Notes under the pieces: generated by a model
Seen by the model: only the letters and a program-made list of their open reading frames with translations
Database searches by the model: none
Told to the model about the DNA's origin: nothing
Origin: Rostratula benghalensis
Taxonomy: Eukaryota > Chordata > Aves > Charadriiformes > Rostratulidae
Assembly (NCBI GenBank): GCA_013399305.1
Contig: VXAI01000275.1
Coordinates: 239,086 to 303,085, forward strand
Direction of reading: 5' to 3'
DNA: 64,000 nt
Made by a program: the position numbers and the translations under genes
Shown: in pieces, positions 51,101-64,000 of the stretch
Position numbering within the stretch: the stretch's first letter is position 1
Layout of the letters: the number at the start of each line of letters is the position of its first letter

Positions 51101-54100
51101 AATTGCTGCTTCTAAAAGGAGGATGTAAGCCTCAAGAAACAGAAAGTGGGGCCACTTTTCTGAAGATTTGTCAATCCTCTCTGTGAGCAATCCTGATACA
51201 AAACCACTTATCAGTACAAAGAAAAAGAACTGCTTGTTTTATATTTGAAAAGACATCTTCATTTGTCAGAGGGGAGAAGAAAGAACAGAAAGTGCTGAAG
51301 AAGACAGCATCTTTACTGCATTTAAGGACACTGGGGAACCTAGAGCTTTGGCAGAATTTCACGTCTTCAAAAGCAGGTGGAAGGGAAAAAAAATAGCATT
51401 TGTTTCAGCTGGACATGGAGAGTAGAATAACTAGAAGGAAAAAATATTAAAAACAAGCAGAAAAAGACTTTATTGGAAGTCACAAAGCAACAAAGTTTAT
51501 AATGGATGGGTCATGAAGAGGGGAAAAGGATCTAGCAAACCCCATCTGGGCAGAGGCTAAGCCTGAGATGCTTCTAGGGATGGAACACCAACAACTGGAA
51601 GACCTAACAATCACCAAGTCAGGGAAGACCTGGTGACTTTACTGTCCCTCTGCCTTCCAGTGTCACACAGAGAGAATTGCAAGAAGTGGGAAGAGTTCTG
51701 CTGGGGGAACCATGGTGTCTCAGAGTAGATGTCTGCAGATGTTTTAGATCTGTCCCTGTCTGAGAGCCAAAAGTAATGCTGTGTTTTTCAACTGGCCTAA
51801 GAACAAGCAAGTTTCACAACTTCTGCTTAGCAGAGACACCAGCCTAACCTGAAGAAGCTTGTACAGCTAACCTATTAGTCATCATAGATGCACTTCTTTG
51901 CAATCCTCTCTTTCACTGCAGACTTAAGAAATCTGCAGCTAGACAAAGTTTGGCTTCATCTGTAGATACTGCTTCATGGTCCTTTCCATTCTGAAGTTTT
52001 AGTTTCATTGTGAAACCGTCAGAGGATCACATTAGCCTTTGCTAGAAAATCTGCAATCTTAGCATACTACTTGATGAAGATATCTCCACTGACACTACTA
52101 TAATCATAGCTTTTGTAACTGCAGGGATTGACAACTCATGTTTAATATGGCACTTGGCTGTGATTAAGTAAGTCCATGGAGGCTATAGTGTTTATCTGAG
52201 CCCTGTGACTGATGTCCTTGTCATCATCTGTGGCAGGATTTAATCCTCTGGTGATGGCATACTTGACTACAACAACTGACCATGACTCATTCCTGCCTTC
52301 ACTACCTAAGAAAAAAAAATTATTTTTGTTTTAACTAATGGTTCTTCCTCAAGTAGAGCTTAAGAAGACACATAAAACATTTCACAGTGAAACTTGAGGA
52401 GGCTACTGAATAGAATGAGTCCTTCATTTTCATTTATTGCTTCATTTCCTTGATCTTTGTAGCATTAAATGGTTACAACTGTGTCATGCAGGTCCAGATT
52501 ACAGCAGCTGTCCCAGGGAGAGGGGAAAGATAATGTCAGAATAGTAAGAAGACTTTGGATTCTCAGAAGGCTACAATGAGTTAACCAGGCACACTGCTCA
52601 TGGGGGCAGCATTCCAGTTTGTACACACAGATGGGAGGATGGTGCCACTGTGATGCAGATGGTGAGCAGTGTAAACAAGAAGTTCCTGTTCTGCATCAGC
52701 CTGCCATGTGCTGCTTGTGAAAGGGCATCTGCAGGCTGATCATTACCAGTTTACCTCCTAGCCATTTCCACCATTCCATCAGCACTGCTGGTATAAACAG
52801 GGAAAAGGCACTGTACCCAGCCAGCCTCCTCTGCTCCTTCAGACACAGGGAAGCAGGAAACCTACACATTTATCATTCAGAAAGGCACTTTGGTGAGAGG
52901 GGAAAATATTACACATAGTCATAAACAACAGTTCTATTTCAAAGAGATGGATGGCTTAAACCAAATAAAGTTATGTTCAGAGATGAACCTCAACCTTCAG
53001 GGCTCTTTATTTGATAGGTAAAGCTTGATCCAACAGGGCTCTCAAGCAGCTGTTTAAACATGCACATAGTCTTAATAAAGTCAACAATGCTCTTGATGTG
53101 CTTCAAATGATCTTTGCTGGATCCATGCCTATACAACGACACAGCATTACTGCCCTTAAAAACGGTGGTATTTAATGGACCACCTGCAGACACAGGTGCC
53201 ACACAGTAGAAGTTGTTGCCAATTCTGTCACTCAAAGGGAGATGTATGTGTGCTGTGAACCAGGTTCAAATAGCATTGGATTTTCATCAACTTCAACAGA
53301 TCTACTTCCACTCCACATATTAAGACCAGCTTCGTATAGTTGTACCTCTTCTCAAAATTTAGAATTAGTTTAGTTGTTGTTGATATGTTATTCACATATT
53401 TGGCCAACAAAATAACCCAGCAAGTAGTAAATAGCAAATACCCAAGCAACCGGTGTAGTGCTTAAAATGGCCTACTTTACTACCATCACTAGTAGTAGAC
53501 TATGTGACTTATCCTGTACATACGATAACAATACACTTTTTGCTAGATTATAATTCTCAGTGTAAAACCACACACAGCCAACAGACACTCACAATGTGGA
53601 GTATATTGTAGTCCTAGCCTTGAAAGAGGGCTGTTATAGCTGATTTCATTAGATGCATGAAATTCCAGGTGTGTATCTGACCAAAGTACCAACAAGTATT
53701 TTCAACCTGCTTGGGGTGTCAAGCAGTGAGTTCCAAAACATCTTCCCCACTACTGGTCTATGCTGTCTGTTACCCTTTCTATTCTTTCTTCTCTTATCAA
53801 CAGGGACAGGCTTATTTTTACACAACTTCATTTGCTATCTCAGTTGGGTAGAGATTGACCTCAGGATGAAGACCATGCCTGTGACAGTGTCCTATAAACA
53901 GGCATGCTCTATCTATAGATGAAGGCTGATAATGTTTAAGATTGGTCTAGAATCAGAGGCAATCCAGTCAGTGCAGGCTCCTGGAGCCCAGTGACACAGC
54001 TGACCACCAGCCAAAACCTGCTTCCGACAAACAGAAGATCTTTTGTGGCTCCATTTGCTATCAAAAGGATCTACATGTCACAGTGTGGTTGCAGACATCT

Positions 54101-54373
54101 GATACCATTTGAGATGGCCAACGATGTTCCTATTTTGGCTTCCCACTGCTGCTTCAGGAGAGTGCCCCGTGCCACACCTGTAAGTCCCCAGGCATGCCTG
54201 GAATACCGTGAATAGCTCATTGCTTATTCATTTCAAACCTTCTTGCTCTAGAAGAGATGGTGTGTGTCAAGAACCAGAGGATTTCACTGTGTCCTCACGA
54301 GAGAGGTGCCTAGTATGACAGATTTGCCACTGCTATTAACACAAGTAAGAGTGGCATTTGCTTTGAAAACAAA

Positions 54374-55170
54374 GATCATGGAATCACAGGATCATGGAAT
54401 TGTCAGAGTTGGAAGGGATCATCTAGTCCAACTCCCCTACTAATGCATGATTGCCCAGAGCACATTACTCAGGACTGCATCTGGGAGGGTCTTGAAAGTC
54501 TCCAGAGAAGGGGACTCCACAACCTCCCATGGCAGTCTGTTCCAGTGCTCCGTCACCTTCACCATAGAGAAGTGTTTCCTCATATTTGAATGGAACCTCC
54601 TGTGTTCCAGCTTGTGCCCAGCATGGGAACCACTGAGAAGAGTCTGGCTCCATCCTCCTTCAACCCGCCCTTCAGATACTTATAAGCATTAATAAGGTCT
54701 CCCCTCAGTCTTCTCTTTTCCAGGCTAAAGAGTAACAGCTCTCTCAGCCTTTCCTCATAAGAGAGACGCTCTAATCCCTTCATCATCTTTGCAGCCCTAC
54801 ACTGGACTCTCTCCAGTAGTTCCTTGTCTCTCTTAAGCTGGTGAGCCCAGATCTGGATGCACTATTCCAGTTGCGGCCTCACCAGTGCAGAGTAGAGGGG
54901 GAGAACAACCTCCCTCAACTTACTGGCCACAGTCTTCCCTATGCAGCCCAGAATTCCATTGGCCCTCTTGGCAATAAGGGCATGTTGCTGGCTCATGGAT
55001 AGTTTACTATCTACCAGGACCCTCAGATCTTTCTTTTCCTCAGAAGTGCTTTCCAGTAGGTCTGCCCCTAACCTATACTGATGCCTGGAATTTTTTCTCC
55101 CCGGGTGCAGGACACTACACTTAATCTTGTTGAACTTCATTAGGTTATCTGCCCAGCTCTCCAGCCTGTC
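54374..55170 (-). mobile_element. CR1 LINE fragment with the C-terminal part of ORF2 (minus orientation)
   Basis: The left end has two copies of the CR1 terminal octamer (GATCATGGAATCACAG). Translation on the minus strand from 55140 gives the end of the CR1 reverse transcriptase: [29 protein letters not shown] (here RANGILGCI), [13 protein letters not shown], then [20 protein letters not shown] and [15 protein letters not shown]. The frame is broken by a stop at 54862-54864 and by a frameshift near 54630, after which a neighbouring frame continues with KVTEHWNRLPWEVVESPSL. This is a dead, 5'-truncated copy of about 0.8 kb, joined at its 5' side to a run of 12 A. Confidence 0.95.
54580..55140 (-). 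pseudogene. CR1 ORF2 (reverse transcriptase) remnant, disrupted
   Basis: Same frame over about 187 codons except for one internal stop at 54862-54864. It covers only the region after the catalytic core of the reverse transcriptase, so no polymerase or endonuclease motif is present and no activity is possible. Confidence 0.9.
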
Positions 55171-57855
55171 AAAAAAAAAAAAGTCTAGCAGTCAGAGAGT
55201 TCAAAGAAGCAGAACATTCAAAGTGAATGACTCACGTCTAAAGGAATTCCATTTTAAATGTATTGATGAGACTAATTCTTCCAGACCAACAAGAGTCTTA
55301 GACTTTCAGCAATTCAGAAACAGAACAGACTATGCAATTTATTTATCTTATGCAAGCTAACATAACTAGGATTTTAAATAGCAATTAATTGATAATCACC
55401 TATTTGTGAGCACCATAAAGTCCCCTGAGATTGTGGCATACTTCTTCAGACACAAGTGGTCAGACAGTTAAGACAATCTGAGAGTGCAGAGGATGCAAAC
55501 ACAAATATTCTTACACATTATTTTCTCAAAGAAATAAGAAGACACTGAATGAACACAAAGATTATAAGTTCTGTGCCCAGCATAGTCACTGTTCTGTTCC
55601 TGAATGTATGCCTGACCTCTAAAAAGCATTTTTATTTGCTGCACCTCAGTTTCTCCAGTGGAAAATGGCTGCTCTGATGCTACGAACAGATACACTCTAT
55701 TAGTTAAGCTAATAATCTATTATCTCTAATTCTGCTTACAGTCAGTGTGGTTTGTTAGCACGACTGACTTGTGTGGGTCAGGCAGGCATTCTGTTTTCCA
55801 GCACAGCCCTAGAATGCTAGTTTGCAGAGGTGGGTGCGTGGGTTTGCAATTATGGTGCTGTTGACTCTAATCCATCAAAAAGAAGACAGCATGATTTGTA
55901 CACAGCTCTGAAAAAAGTCCTTGTCAGGCTTGCTACCATCTGCATGGAGAGTCATTCCTTGAACAAAGCCGACCACGTCAGAAGCATGGAACACTAACCA
56001 GAGTAAGTTTTATGAGAGCAAAGCACAAATGAGTGGGTTACTAGTATCAGGATAAGGAGGCCTTCTATACAACCTGCAAAGCTACTGATAATATGTGAGA
56101 AGGCAGATGGACAGTCCACTGCCTGGTCAAGGTGAAGACAGGCAGGACCCAGGCAAAATTGATCTCTGCTTAGATTTGATTACAAACATGAATCTCAGGT
56201 TAGGTTCATCAAAGTTCCCAGATATGAGCTGAGTATTGAATGAAATGACCGCTTAGATATCCAGCAGTTCCATGTTACGTTTAGAGTCAACATAGGCTCT
56301 CTAGGGTGGAGGACCTATGGTTGCAGATATGAAGGTTATGAACCTCCATGGTTGTAATTAGAAACTAGTCCAAACAAAGATCTGGAAAAGTACCACTTTC
56401 TGTTCTCTTGTTTGATTATATGAAGAACAAAATGGTGTCCAAGCCATTATAAGGAGACAAGGCAAAAAATTTTGCTAGTAGAACTGCTTAAAAGTGGAGA
56501 GCTGTGTGATTTTCTTCTGCCTTTCCACAGATTTTGAATATGTGTTCAAGTGTTTTTTAGCATACAATGAAAATTGGAGGAAAAATTTGATTTGTTTTGT
56601 GGGTATTGTTACATTGGCACTTGTTTGGCTGGCATCCACTTTCCAAATGTGGAAATTGCATGAACATTTGCATTTTTTATTCTTGTTTTAAGCCATTCTG
56701 CTTTTAAACTTAAGCTCACCTTCAAAACTAAGGCTTCAGATCCCTAATCCTAAGTGGTTTTCAAACCTTTTTTTTTTTTCTTTGATGGAGTGGATTTCAC
56801 TTTTTATTTTCTCTGAAAACAAGAAGAAAAACAGAATATATGTCATTTTACCAGGCTGTTCCTAACCACATGTGCCTAGGAAGTGAAGGGCCTACAAATG
56901 ACCACATAAGTATAGCTCCATCAGGATGAACACCAGGAGCGCACAGGAGGTAGTCTGCCAGGCATGCTTCATGCTGCATCTTACACTGTTTATAGAGGTA
57001 TCAGCTCTTATGTTGACATGTCTCTACGACATCTATGACTCTAGCAACTGAATAAGCAAATTGAGTCAGCCGTATCCCCCTACAGAGATCGGCATGAATC
57101 CCACCTCTTCACTGTAACCTGCTTCATGACATTGTATTATCAGAGAAAGAGGGATGCTAACTGTGTCAGGGTACTGCTGCTCCCTTTTTTACTGTAGCCC
57201 ACACTCCAAGGCTCTTCCACCTTACACTGCTGAAGCTCCTCATGCCTTCTTAACAAGGGGATGCATGGTGCCAGTGCCATTCCTGTCAGGGGAGCAAGAA
57301 AACAGGGCTAATGTCTTTCCCCCTAGCTGCAATGTCTACCCCTAGTCCTAGAGAATAAGCTGTGCATGTGTTAAGCAGCTGTGCTGAACCATATCTGCAA
57401 CTGGTGGGCTTCAGAGTCTTCACCTTTGAACAGCAGTCTCTAGGGTGGTCTAGTACCACCAAAGAGAAACACAGTAAGATATTAGTCAATTCCTCCTACA
57501 CCTGTGACTTCAGAAGGCCTGTAACCCAATCCCTGCACCTCAGGGACAGAGCTTGTCACCTTTCACATAGATTGCAACAGAAGAGTTTACATTTACTGCT
57601 CACATTCTGGGAACACAAGAACCCTGCAGGTTCTGCAGTGGTGCAGATTTCAGTGGGGCTGAGCATATGTCTGATGTCAAACCAAGCTTCTGCACATCAC
57701 TAGACTTGGCCTTCAGGAAACTACTGTCTACTCAGTGCAGATCTACCTCATCAAGATGGGCTGCTTCTCTACTTTTCCTGACTAAACTGTGCAAAGCATC
57801 TGCTGCAGTGTGCCTTGGTCATTTGGCTGGAATACCACTTATTTATGCTTTTAGA

Positions 57856-57870
57856 TCACTAGATGGCACT
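57856..57870 (+). promoter_or_regulatory. CTCF-like motif
   Basis: TCACTAGATGGCACT closely fits the core CTCF pattern (CCASYAGRKGGCR). Single motif matches by eye have a substantial false-positive rate. Confidence 0.35.
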
Positions 57871-60800
57871 CGGGTCAATCTCTACAGCTGACTTCTCCAG
57901 GACAAGGGCTTTATAACTACAGGCCTGGTATTGACATGAAGGATAAAGGTTGTTTCTGCTCTGGACCTCCACCAACAAGCCAGTCCTCAGATTGCTCTTG
58001 CTATCCTTCTCATCTTACTCAGTATAAAAATGCCTTCCCTTCCCCAGAGAGCTGTATGCGTGGAACCTGTGAATATTGCCTAGTTCCACTCACCTTCTGG
58101 TTTTCATTTGAACACGTTCATCCTGGTCCTTCCTCACAAGCCAGCCTGCCTTTCTCTGAACTGTGGGAATGGCTCCAGTGAACTTGAGCTGCAGATATGC
58201 TTTATGCACCTCCCCACAGAGGTGGGCTATATACCACACGAACCTGTATTTTAGTTTCTGTCCTGTGGGAGGACAGCAGCACTGATCTGGAAGGCAGCCT
58301 GTGAAAGGTAGTGCCCTGCACAGTAGAGTCCACCCACCGAGATCAACAACAGCCAGCCAGTCTTAATCCTCAGCTCACAACCCTTGGCCGTGCAGCTTGA
58401 CAGAACTGGTAACTTAACGGGCTTTTTTCCTCTGTCCCTAAAGCCAGGGGATGGCTGTAATTCATGCAATGCTGTTCCAGCTTCTCTCTCCAATTCCTGT
58501 TTTCTGTAGGGGCTATTCCTTATATATAGTTTTGCTTTAGCAAAAATAGAAGTAGGTGTAAACTTCCAGCCTTCTTTCAGGGCCACTTTTGCCTTTCCAT
58601 ACTTTTTAATGATGTTCTGGCCTTTCTGCTTTTACATTCCTATTCCTTTTGCAGAGCCCATCCCCCTTCAACTCTGAATCATTTCCCCTTGTTTTATAGC
58701 TCCCTTTCTAAATTAATTTTGTGGCTTTTGTAATTAATCTCCTTGTAACGCTGAGATACTAGTAAAAGTGGAAGGATAAAGGATTTTTTTGGGACCCAGA
58801 AATTGCTTGAAAGCTAACAACCTTGCTAAAGGAGATTTAAGAGATGATAGGTGCAGGCGTGCTCTGTGTGCAAACCCTGACTCAGCACATATGCAAACAG
58901 GCTCCAAAAATAGATTGCACTTTCCCAATTTACATGTGATGCATGTGCCATATTTCTGTGCTGTGCTTTCCAAAAAAAGCATTCACAAAAGACTGGTTGG
59001 TCTAAATCTGTGAGCATTTAGCTGCATGCTTTTTCAACACAGGCATCGAAGCACCTGGCTCATCAGCCTTTTCATAGATGGATTTTTCTCATGGGCACCT
59101 CCCCTTCTATTCACAAAAATAAGGGTTATGCCCCCTTCCCTGTGCAATTGCTTAACATCCCTGTGGTGACAGCACCTGTGGAAAAGTAATACTAGGTGTC
59201 ACCTAAAATGTATTTTTAGCTTCTTTCTCTGCTATCTAGCAGCTGGAAGCAAAGATGTAACCCATTACCTAGAAGCTAACCAATTTCCCTGAAACATCAG
59301 CAAGGGCTCTGCAGAGCAGTAACCCAGAAACTGCAGTCTGACAAGCAGAGGAGGTTGGCACGAACATCTGAACAAAGAACTTGGTCAGAAATGGAATGAT
59401 AGGATTCTCTCCCATACTTCAGGGGAACAAGTGAGTTTCTGGATTATGTGCAGATGTCTGCCAAAAGGAGACTTCAAACTGGGGCTTGAAACCGGGAGAC
59501 TTGAAGCAAGCAGAGCACTGGTCTGCTAATAGGTTTGGTTTTTTTAATAAAGCAGCTAGGAAACTGGGAAGCAATAGCTATACCAGAGCCATCTCTTAAG
59601 AATGGCCCAAAATCCACCCTCCAGTGCTAACACTTTTGCATGGTCAAGTAAAAGACTAAAACTCCAGGGCATTACAGGTCAAGGGATGCCTCATAGATTT
59701 CCACCCAGGCTTCAAATGTGTCTATGTTACACATCCGCTATACCAGAGGCACAAGTGAAGAGGCTATACCCTGTGTAGTGACACTGCAAATTTTAAGACT
59801 CCTGGTGCTAAATAAAAAATGGCATGGCCACATAAAAAAGCATATAAACTCACTATGCTCATTCAGATGCAGCCCAACGTGTATGAGATTAATTCAGTCC
59901 CAACAAATTATATGTCAGAGCAGGTGCTATCCTTTTTCCTGCAACTGCCATGTGTGATATCAATAATTCAGCAGAAACATGGTAAATGTCCATACTGTGT
60001 TCCAGACCCAGCTGCTCCTGCTGTATGATCCAGTCATTAATTGCGCACCCATCCTGTGAAAAGGACAAACAGAGGTGATATATGAGTCATGCCACTTAGC
60101 AGATAGGGATAGGAACAGATCCACAGCAAAGTATATTTCATTATCTAAATCTTTTCCACTTCCCATCAGGCAGATAACACGGATATGTCCTCCAAATCTG
60201 AGGAAAGGCATTTAACGTGCAAGAAAGCCAGTGGTTTGAAAAGAGCCTGGGCCAGCCTGACCTGGTGCCAGTACTGCAAGGTCCCAACTACTTACTGACA
60301 GCATACTTTACCTCCCTTTCCTTTATCTAAATAGCCTACTACTACCACTTGTTTATCAGGTGCTGCTTTGTACTTACTGAACTCCAACAGCTTCACACCT
60401 AAATAAACCAGCATGCAAATATGCTGGCATGCCTCAGAGCTGGTACCATTGGTGTAGTTTTTTTCATATAGCAGGATTGTTTAAAGGTGAAAATTAATGC
60501 AGTAACTCTAAAGGCAAAGAAAGAAGTCAAGGAGCTGGCAGCTCAAATCCCATTACCTGCTGCTATCTTTGCTGAATTACCACAGGCTCTGACAAAGGTC
60601 CTTCACATCTACTTTAGCACTTTGTGGAGATAGTTAGCTCTTACAAACACTTTTGAAGAAACTTCTTGAGGGTTCAGAGCTTGCTCTCTGTTCAGACATC
60701 TTCACTGCAACACCAATGTCTAACATAGTATTGTTTCCCAGGAAAATAAAGCGTGAATTATTCCTACCCTTCCTGTCCTGACTCTTTGACTACCACCAGA

Positions 60801-61832
60801 TTTTGAGCCTCCTACAAACCACTACTTCAGAAAAGCATTGCTACAAAATGCTGATACCCAGTTTGCACTGGAAGTACAGCAGCCACCTAGGACTTCTGAC
60901 TGCGCACAGGTCATGAAAACTATCTCAAAGGATGTACCCAAGATGGAGGCTCTCTACCATTTCAGCCCTATTCCCCTATGAACAGAGCAGATACACAGAA
61001 TACCTCTGCTGCTCAGCAGTGCAAACAGAGCCAACAACCCTGCTGAGCTGGAACAGACAGTGGGGTAAAGCAGCATGGAGGAGTTGGTGTGTGACAGACA
61101 GGCTGCGTCCTCCGCTTCTCGGTCACCGCGTAGCGCTGGGATGTGAGTGTGCAGATGTGGGTGGGTATGTGAGCATGCTCTTGATTGCCATTCCCTCTGA
61201 GGAAAGACAGCCTGGCTTATGAATATCTCTGAATAAAGTCCCTGCTAACCTTACAGCCACCTGCTATGGCAATTGTACCTTCAAAACCAGCCAGCCAGCC
61301 AGCTCAGCTGCCAAAAGCATTAACCAGAACTGGTGGCTTCTCAGAGTTCATGATATGGTGCAGAGGGCTGGTGCAAAAATAACTTGACGTCAGGCAATTT
61401 TTTGGGCAGCTTCCAAATGATTGTTCTTTAACCAGTGGGATTATAAGAAGAGTGTAAGGCATCTGCAATGAAACACAAACCTAGGCAAAACTCCTTTGGT
61501 TTGCTTATAAACCCAAGTCCCACAGATTAGGTTCACAAAAGTTCACAGGCGTCCTGGTAAACTTGAGATGGGACTTCCATGATCCAAAACTTCATGCTAG
61601 GCAATTTAGAGTCTTCAAGCAACCCAGTGAAGTCAAGTTGTGAGTGAGGAGGTGATAAAGAAAGAAGCAAGCTCAAACAGCACAAGATAAATCTCCATAT
61701 GGGAGAGCTGAGCTGTGAGACCCCTTGGTGCAGGATGTTGTGAATTATAATAATTTACAAGTGTTCAGTAGGTAGCTGGATCAATTTGTGGAATAGAAAT
61801 CTTTTGGAAGTTTACAATTTAAATGGAGCTTC

Positions 61833-61849
61833 TACCACCATCTTGTGAA
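61833..61849 (-). promoter_or_regulatory. Weaker CTCF-like motif, opposite orientation
   Basis: The reverse complement reads CACAAGATGGTGGTAGA, sharing the AGATGG core. It differs from consensus at the GGC position, so it is a weak call. Confidence 0.22.
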
Positions 61850-62552
61850 GCTCCTGGGTGGTTCACAGTTCAGAGAAAGGACTCAGAGCAAGGAATGTGC
61901 AAATAGAGTTGTTCTTGTGTACTGTGCATTATTTCCTTGCCCAGCATCCATAATGCATACCAAAGTTCAAATGTGTAAAAATATTTATGGACTTAAATAT
62001 CACTGAAACAAGGAAGTTTAGATTTCTAAATGCACTTGTGATTCTGGAGAAGGGGGGTTCATCACCTCCCATGGAGACATTGCCTCAGCCCTTCCATGGC
62101 ATTCACACACAAACCTGATCAAGGAGGTGTTCTGCACATGTCTATGGCTGCTCAAAGGAACAGCTGAAGGAATGACTGCATATGGACTGAAGAGCAGAAA
62201 CTGCCCTGGTGGGCAACTCTGTCTGCAGCAAGCAGTATAGAGAGACATTAGCTTAAGCATCCATGAAAGAGATTTAATACAGACATTGTTCTTTACATTT
62301 ACAAGGGGATCAGAGCTTTACATGGGTAGATACTGTGTAAAGATGATGTGTGGTAGCTTATGAAGGCACTGTAGCTCACTGGTAAATCTGAGTTCAGCAG
62401 CTTCCCTTGCAGACTAATGTTCCCCCACATCAGCTAGTTTGACTGGCATCAGTGGAGCAGTGCCAGCTTAAACCAGCAGTACATCTACTCCCACATCTTT
62501 ATGTAACTGTTCCTGACTTTTCCCTGTTTTTTTTTTTTTTTCCTCCCCACAG

Positions 62553-62930
62553 GTACAAAGAAGCTGTGGTTATCCTGGATTCATTTGAGAAGAACCACTG
62601 AATTTTATAATATCATGAAGATCATTACTAATATTTGCTACTCTTCATATTTTAAGCCTTTCAAATTTTTCCATACACTGGTTACAGAGCTGGGCTGTTT
62701 AACCTACTCCCAGTAAAAAGCCAAGAAAAAGAGACATATAAAAACACTTTAAAATGCTGCAAGACTTGGACAAAACCTGATTTACAGTCATTCCAGATGA
62801 TCTAATAATGTACAGATCAGGTTCATGCAGCAGTGAGCAATTTGATGGCCAGACCAACGGTGTTTCAGAATAGGGGAAAGTCACTAGACAAGTAAAAGGA
62901 TGCTCTGTGGAAATAAAGCACTTCGACAGT
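62553..62930 (+). other. Candidate terminal exon (unproven)
   Basis: A T run and CCTCCCCACAG (ending at 62552) make a textbook splice acceptor. One frame then reads YKEAVVILDSFEKNH and stops at 62601; another stays open for 54 codons to 62714. An AATAAA signal follows at 62912-62917. I recognise no protein family in either frame, and no upstream exon was found. Could be the end of a non-coding RNA, or chance. Confidence 0.22.
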
Positions 62931-63751
62931 GGGACTGGATTTGCAAAAGCACTTTTCACATTCAATAATGTTTTTCTGCTTTAAAACAAGATCTATTTCA
63001 AATGCTGAACATATTTACTACAGGCACCATATTGAAACCACCCTAGAGAAAATAACAATGGTTTGGCAGCCTGCGAACTCTTTTAAATATAGACTGTGAA
63101 GCCCCTGAGGAAACAGCAGCTCTAAAAATAGGACTAGAGCTGAGGGAGGGGGAAAAGAAAAAGAAAAAAAAAGAAAAAGCTTTCCTGATGCTAAATCTCA
63201 GGGTCAGCTACAAAATGCGGGGTTCCTTCAAGGACACACAGTTAATTCATTGCAGTGCTCTGCAATGAATAAAAGCTTCCTCTCTGATGCCCTCCTGTGC
63301 TGCTCTGATCCCTCAATGAAGGGAGAAGACAGAAAAGGCAAAATGATAACAAATTCAAGCTGATGCAATATGGGAAATTTCCTTCCTTCCTATCGCTGGC
63401 CAGCCCTTGATAAAAAGCATCTCACAGAATAGACATGGTTCCATCTTTTCTTGTCCTGTGGTCCTCTCCCTCCACACACACTGTTCTCCAGTGCTAATGT
63501 TCCTTCACACAAAAAGGGATTTTATGAGCACTGCACTGACACAGCCAAAGATCTCAGGAGGCTCAGAAAATCATTGTGATAACCCAAATAACGTTAAGCA
63601 AGTGTCCCAGATTCTTGATTGTTCGTGATGCAGGAAGCTGCATATTCCATTTGCAAATTGCATGCCCAAGTATTAAGGATAAGGATAAGACACAGGGCTT
63701 ATGCAGGATTTCAGACCTTCCTTTTGGCCCACTCCAATGGCAGGTTTCAGT

Positions 63752-64000
63752 ATCACAGAATCACAGAATCACAGACTAACAGGGATTGGAAGGGACCTTG
63801 AAAGATCATCTAGTCCAATCCCCCTGCCAGAGCAGGAACACCTAGATCAGGTCACACAGGAACACGTCCAGGAGGGTTTTGAATGTCTCCAGAGAAGGAG
63901 AATCCACCACCTCTCTGGGCAGCCCCTTCCAGTGCTTGGTCATCCTCACTGTGAAGAAGTTTTTCCTCATATTTAAGTGGAACCTCCTGTGTTCCAACTT
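63752..64000 (-). mobile_element. CR1 LINE fragment, cut by the window edge (minus orientation)
   Basis: Begins with three copies of the terminal octamer (TCACAGAA TCACAGAA TCACAGAC), then GGGATTGGAAGGGACCTTG, ATCATCTAGTCCAATCCCCC and TCTCCAGAGAAGGAGAATCCACCACC. The minus-strand translation contains HLNMRKNFFTV and GLPREVVDSPSLETFKTLLD, the end of CR1 ORF2. The element continues beyond 64000. Its short divergence from the 54.4-kb copy suggests a related subfamily. Confidence 0.94.

Larger units (their letters stand above)
44536..54373. other. Gene-free stretch of 9.8 kb
   Basis: No supported gene. Contains the 24-bp duplication at 46049, a TG/TA microsatellite and a 16-17-bp tandem triplet near 48.1 kb, and a possible old repeat at 46590-46690. 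Open frames here (for example 45397-45747 and 49459-49842) show no domains or codon signature. Confidence 0.5.
55171..63751. other. Gene-free stretch of 8.6 kb with one exon-like site
   Basis: No recognised gene. Holds a candidate CTCF-type site at 57856, an opposed weaker one at 61833, and a splice-acceptor-like site at 62552 followed by polyadenylation signals. T run at 62527-62541. Confidence 0.5.

Overview
The window looks like a piece of a bird nuclear genome. Three fragments of CR1, the dominant avian LINE, lie in it, together with a solo retroviral LTR of a type common in birds. Overall repeat density is low, and the one clear gene is a vertebrate Shaker-type potassium channel almost identical in its core to mammalian Kv1.1. 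A 97-base N run inside a tetranucleotide repeat suggests a draft assembly. The species cannot be named from the sequence alone.

Layout: 1-5756 is non-coding and probably includes the 3' UTR of KCNA1 plus downstream DNA, a large AAAG microsatellite with the gap, and a TG/CA inverted repeat. The intact KCNA1 coding exon is on the minus strand at 5757-7232. Upstream of it (7233-9750) lie a pyrimidine-rich leader, good splice signals for one leader intron that holds a compound microsatellite, and a strong CpG island that is the likely promoter. From about 9.8 kb to the right edge (54 kb) I find no protein-coding gene. This stretch holds old LINE and SINE remnants, the CR1 copies at 24.7, 54.4 and 63.75 kb, the solo LTR at 34.3-35.0 kb, microsatellites, homopolymer runs, short hairpins and two small tandem duplications.

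In vertebrates KCNA1 sits in a cluster with KCNA5 and KCNA6; neither paralogue is inside this window. Given the minus orientation, KCNA6 is expected to the right and KCNA5 to the left, so the gene-poor 54 kb is probably the spacer upstream of KCNA1 and may hold its distal control elements. I found no new gene system, operon, CRISPR array or similar. The most checkable leads are the conserved recoding (RNA-editing) codon in KCNA1, the microsatellite in its leader intron, a terminal-exon-like site at 62.55 kb, and the 24-bp AP-1-containing duplication at 46.05 kb.
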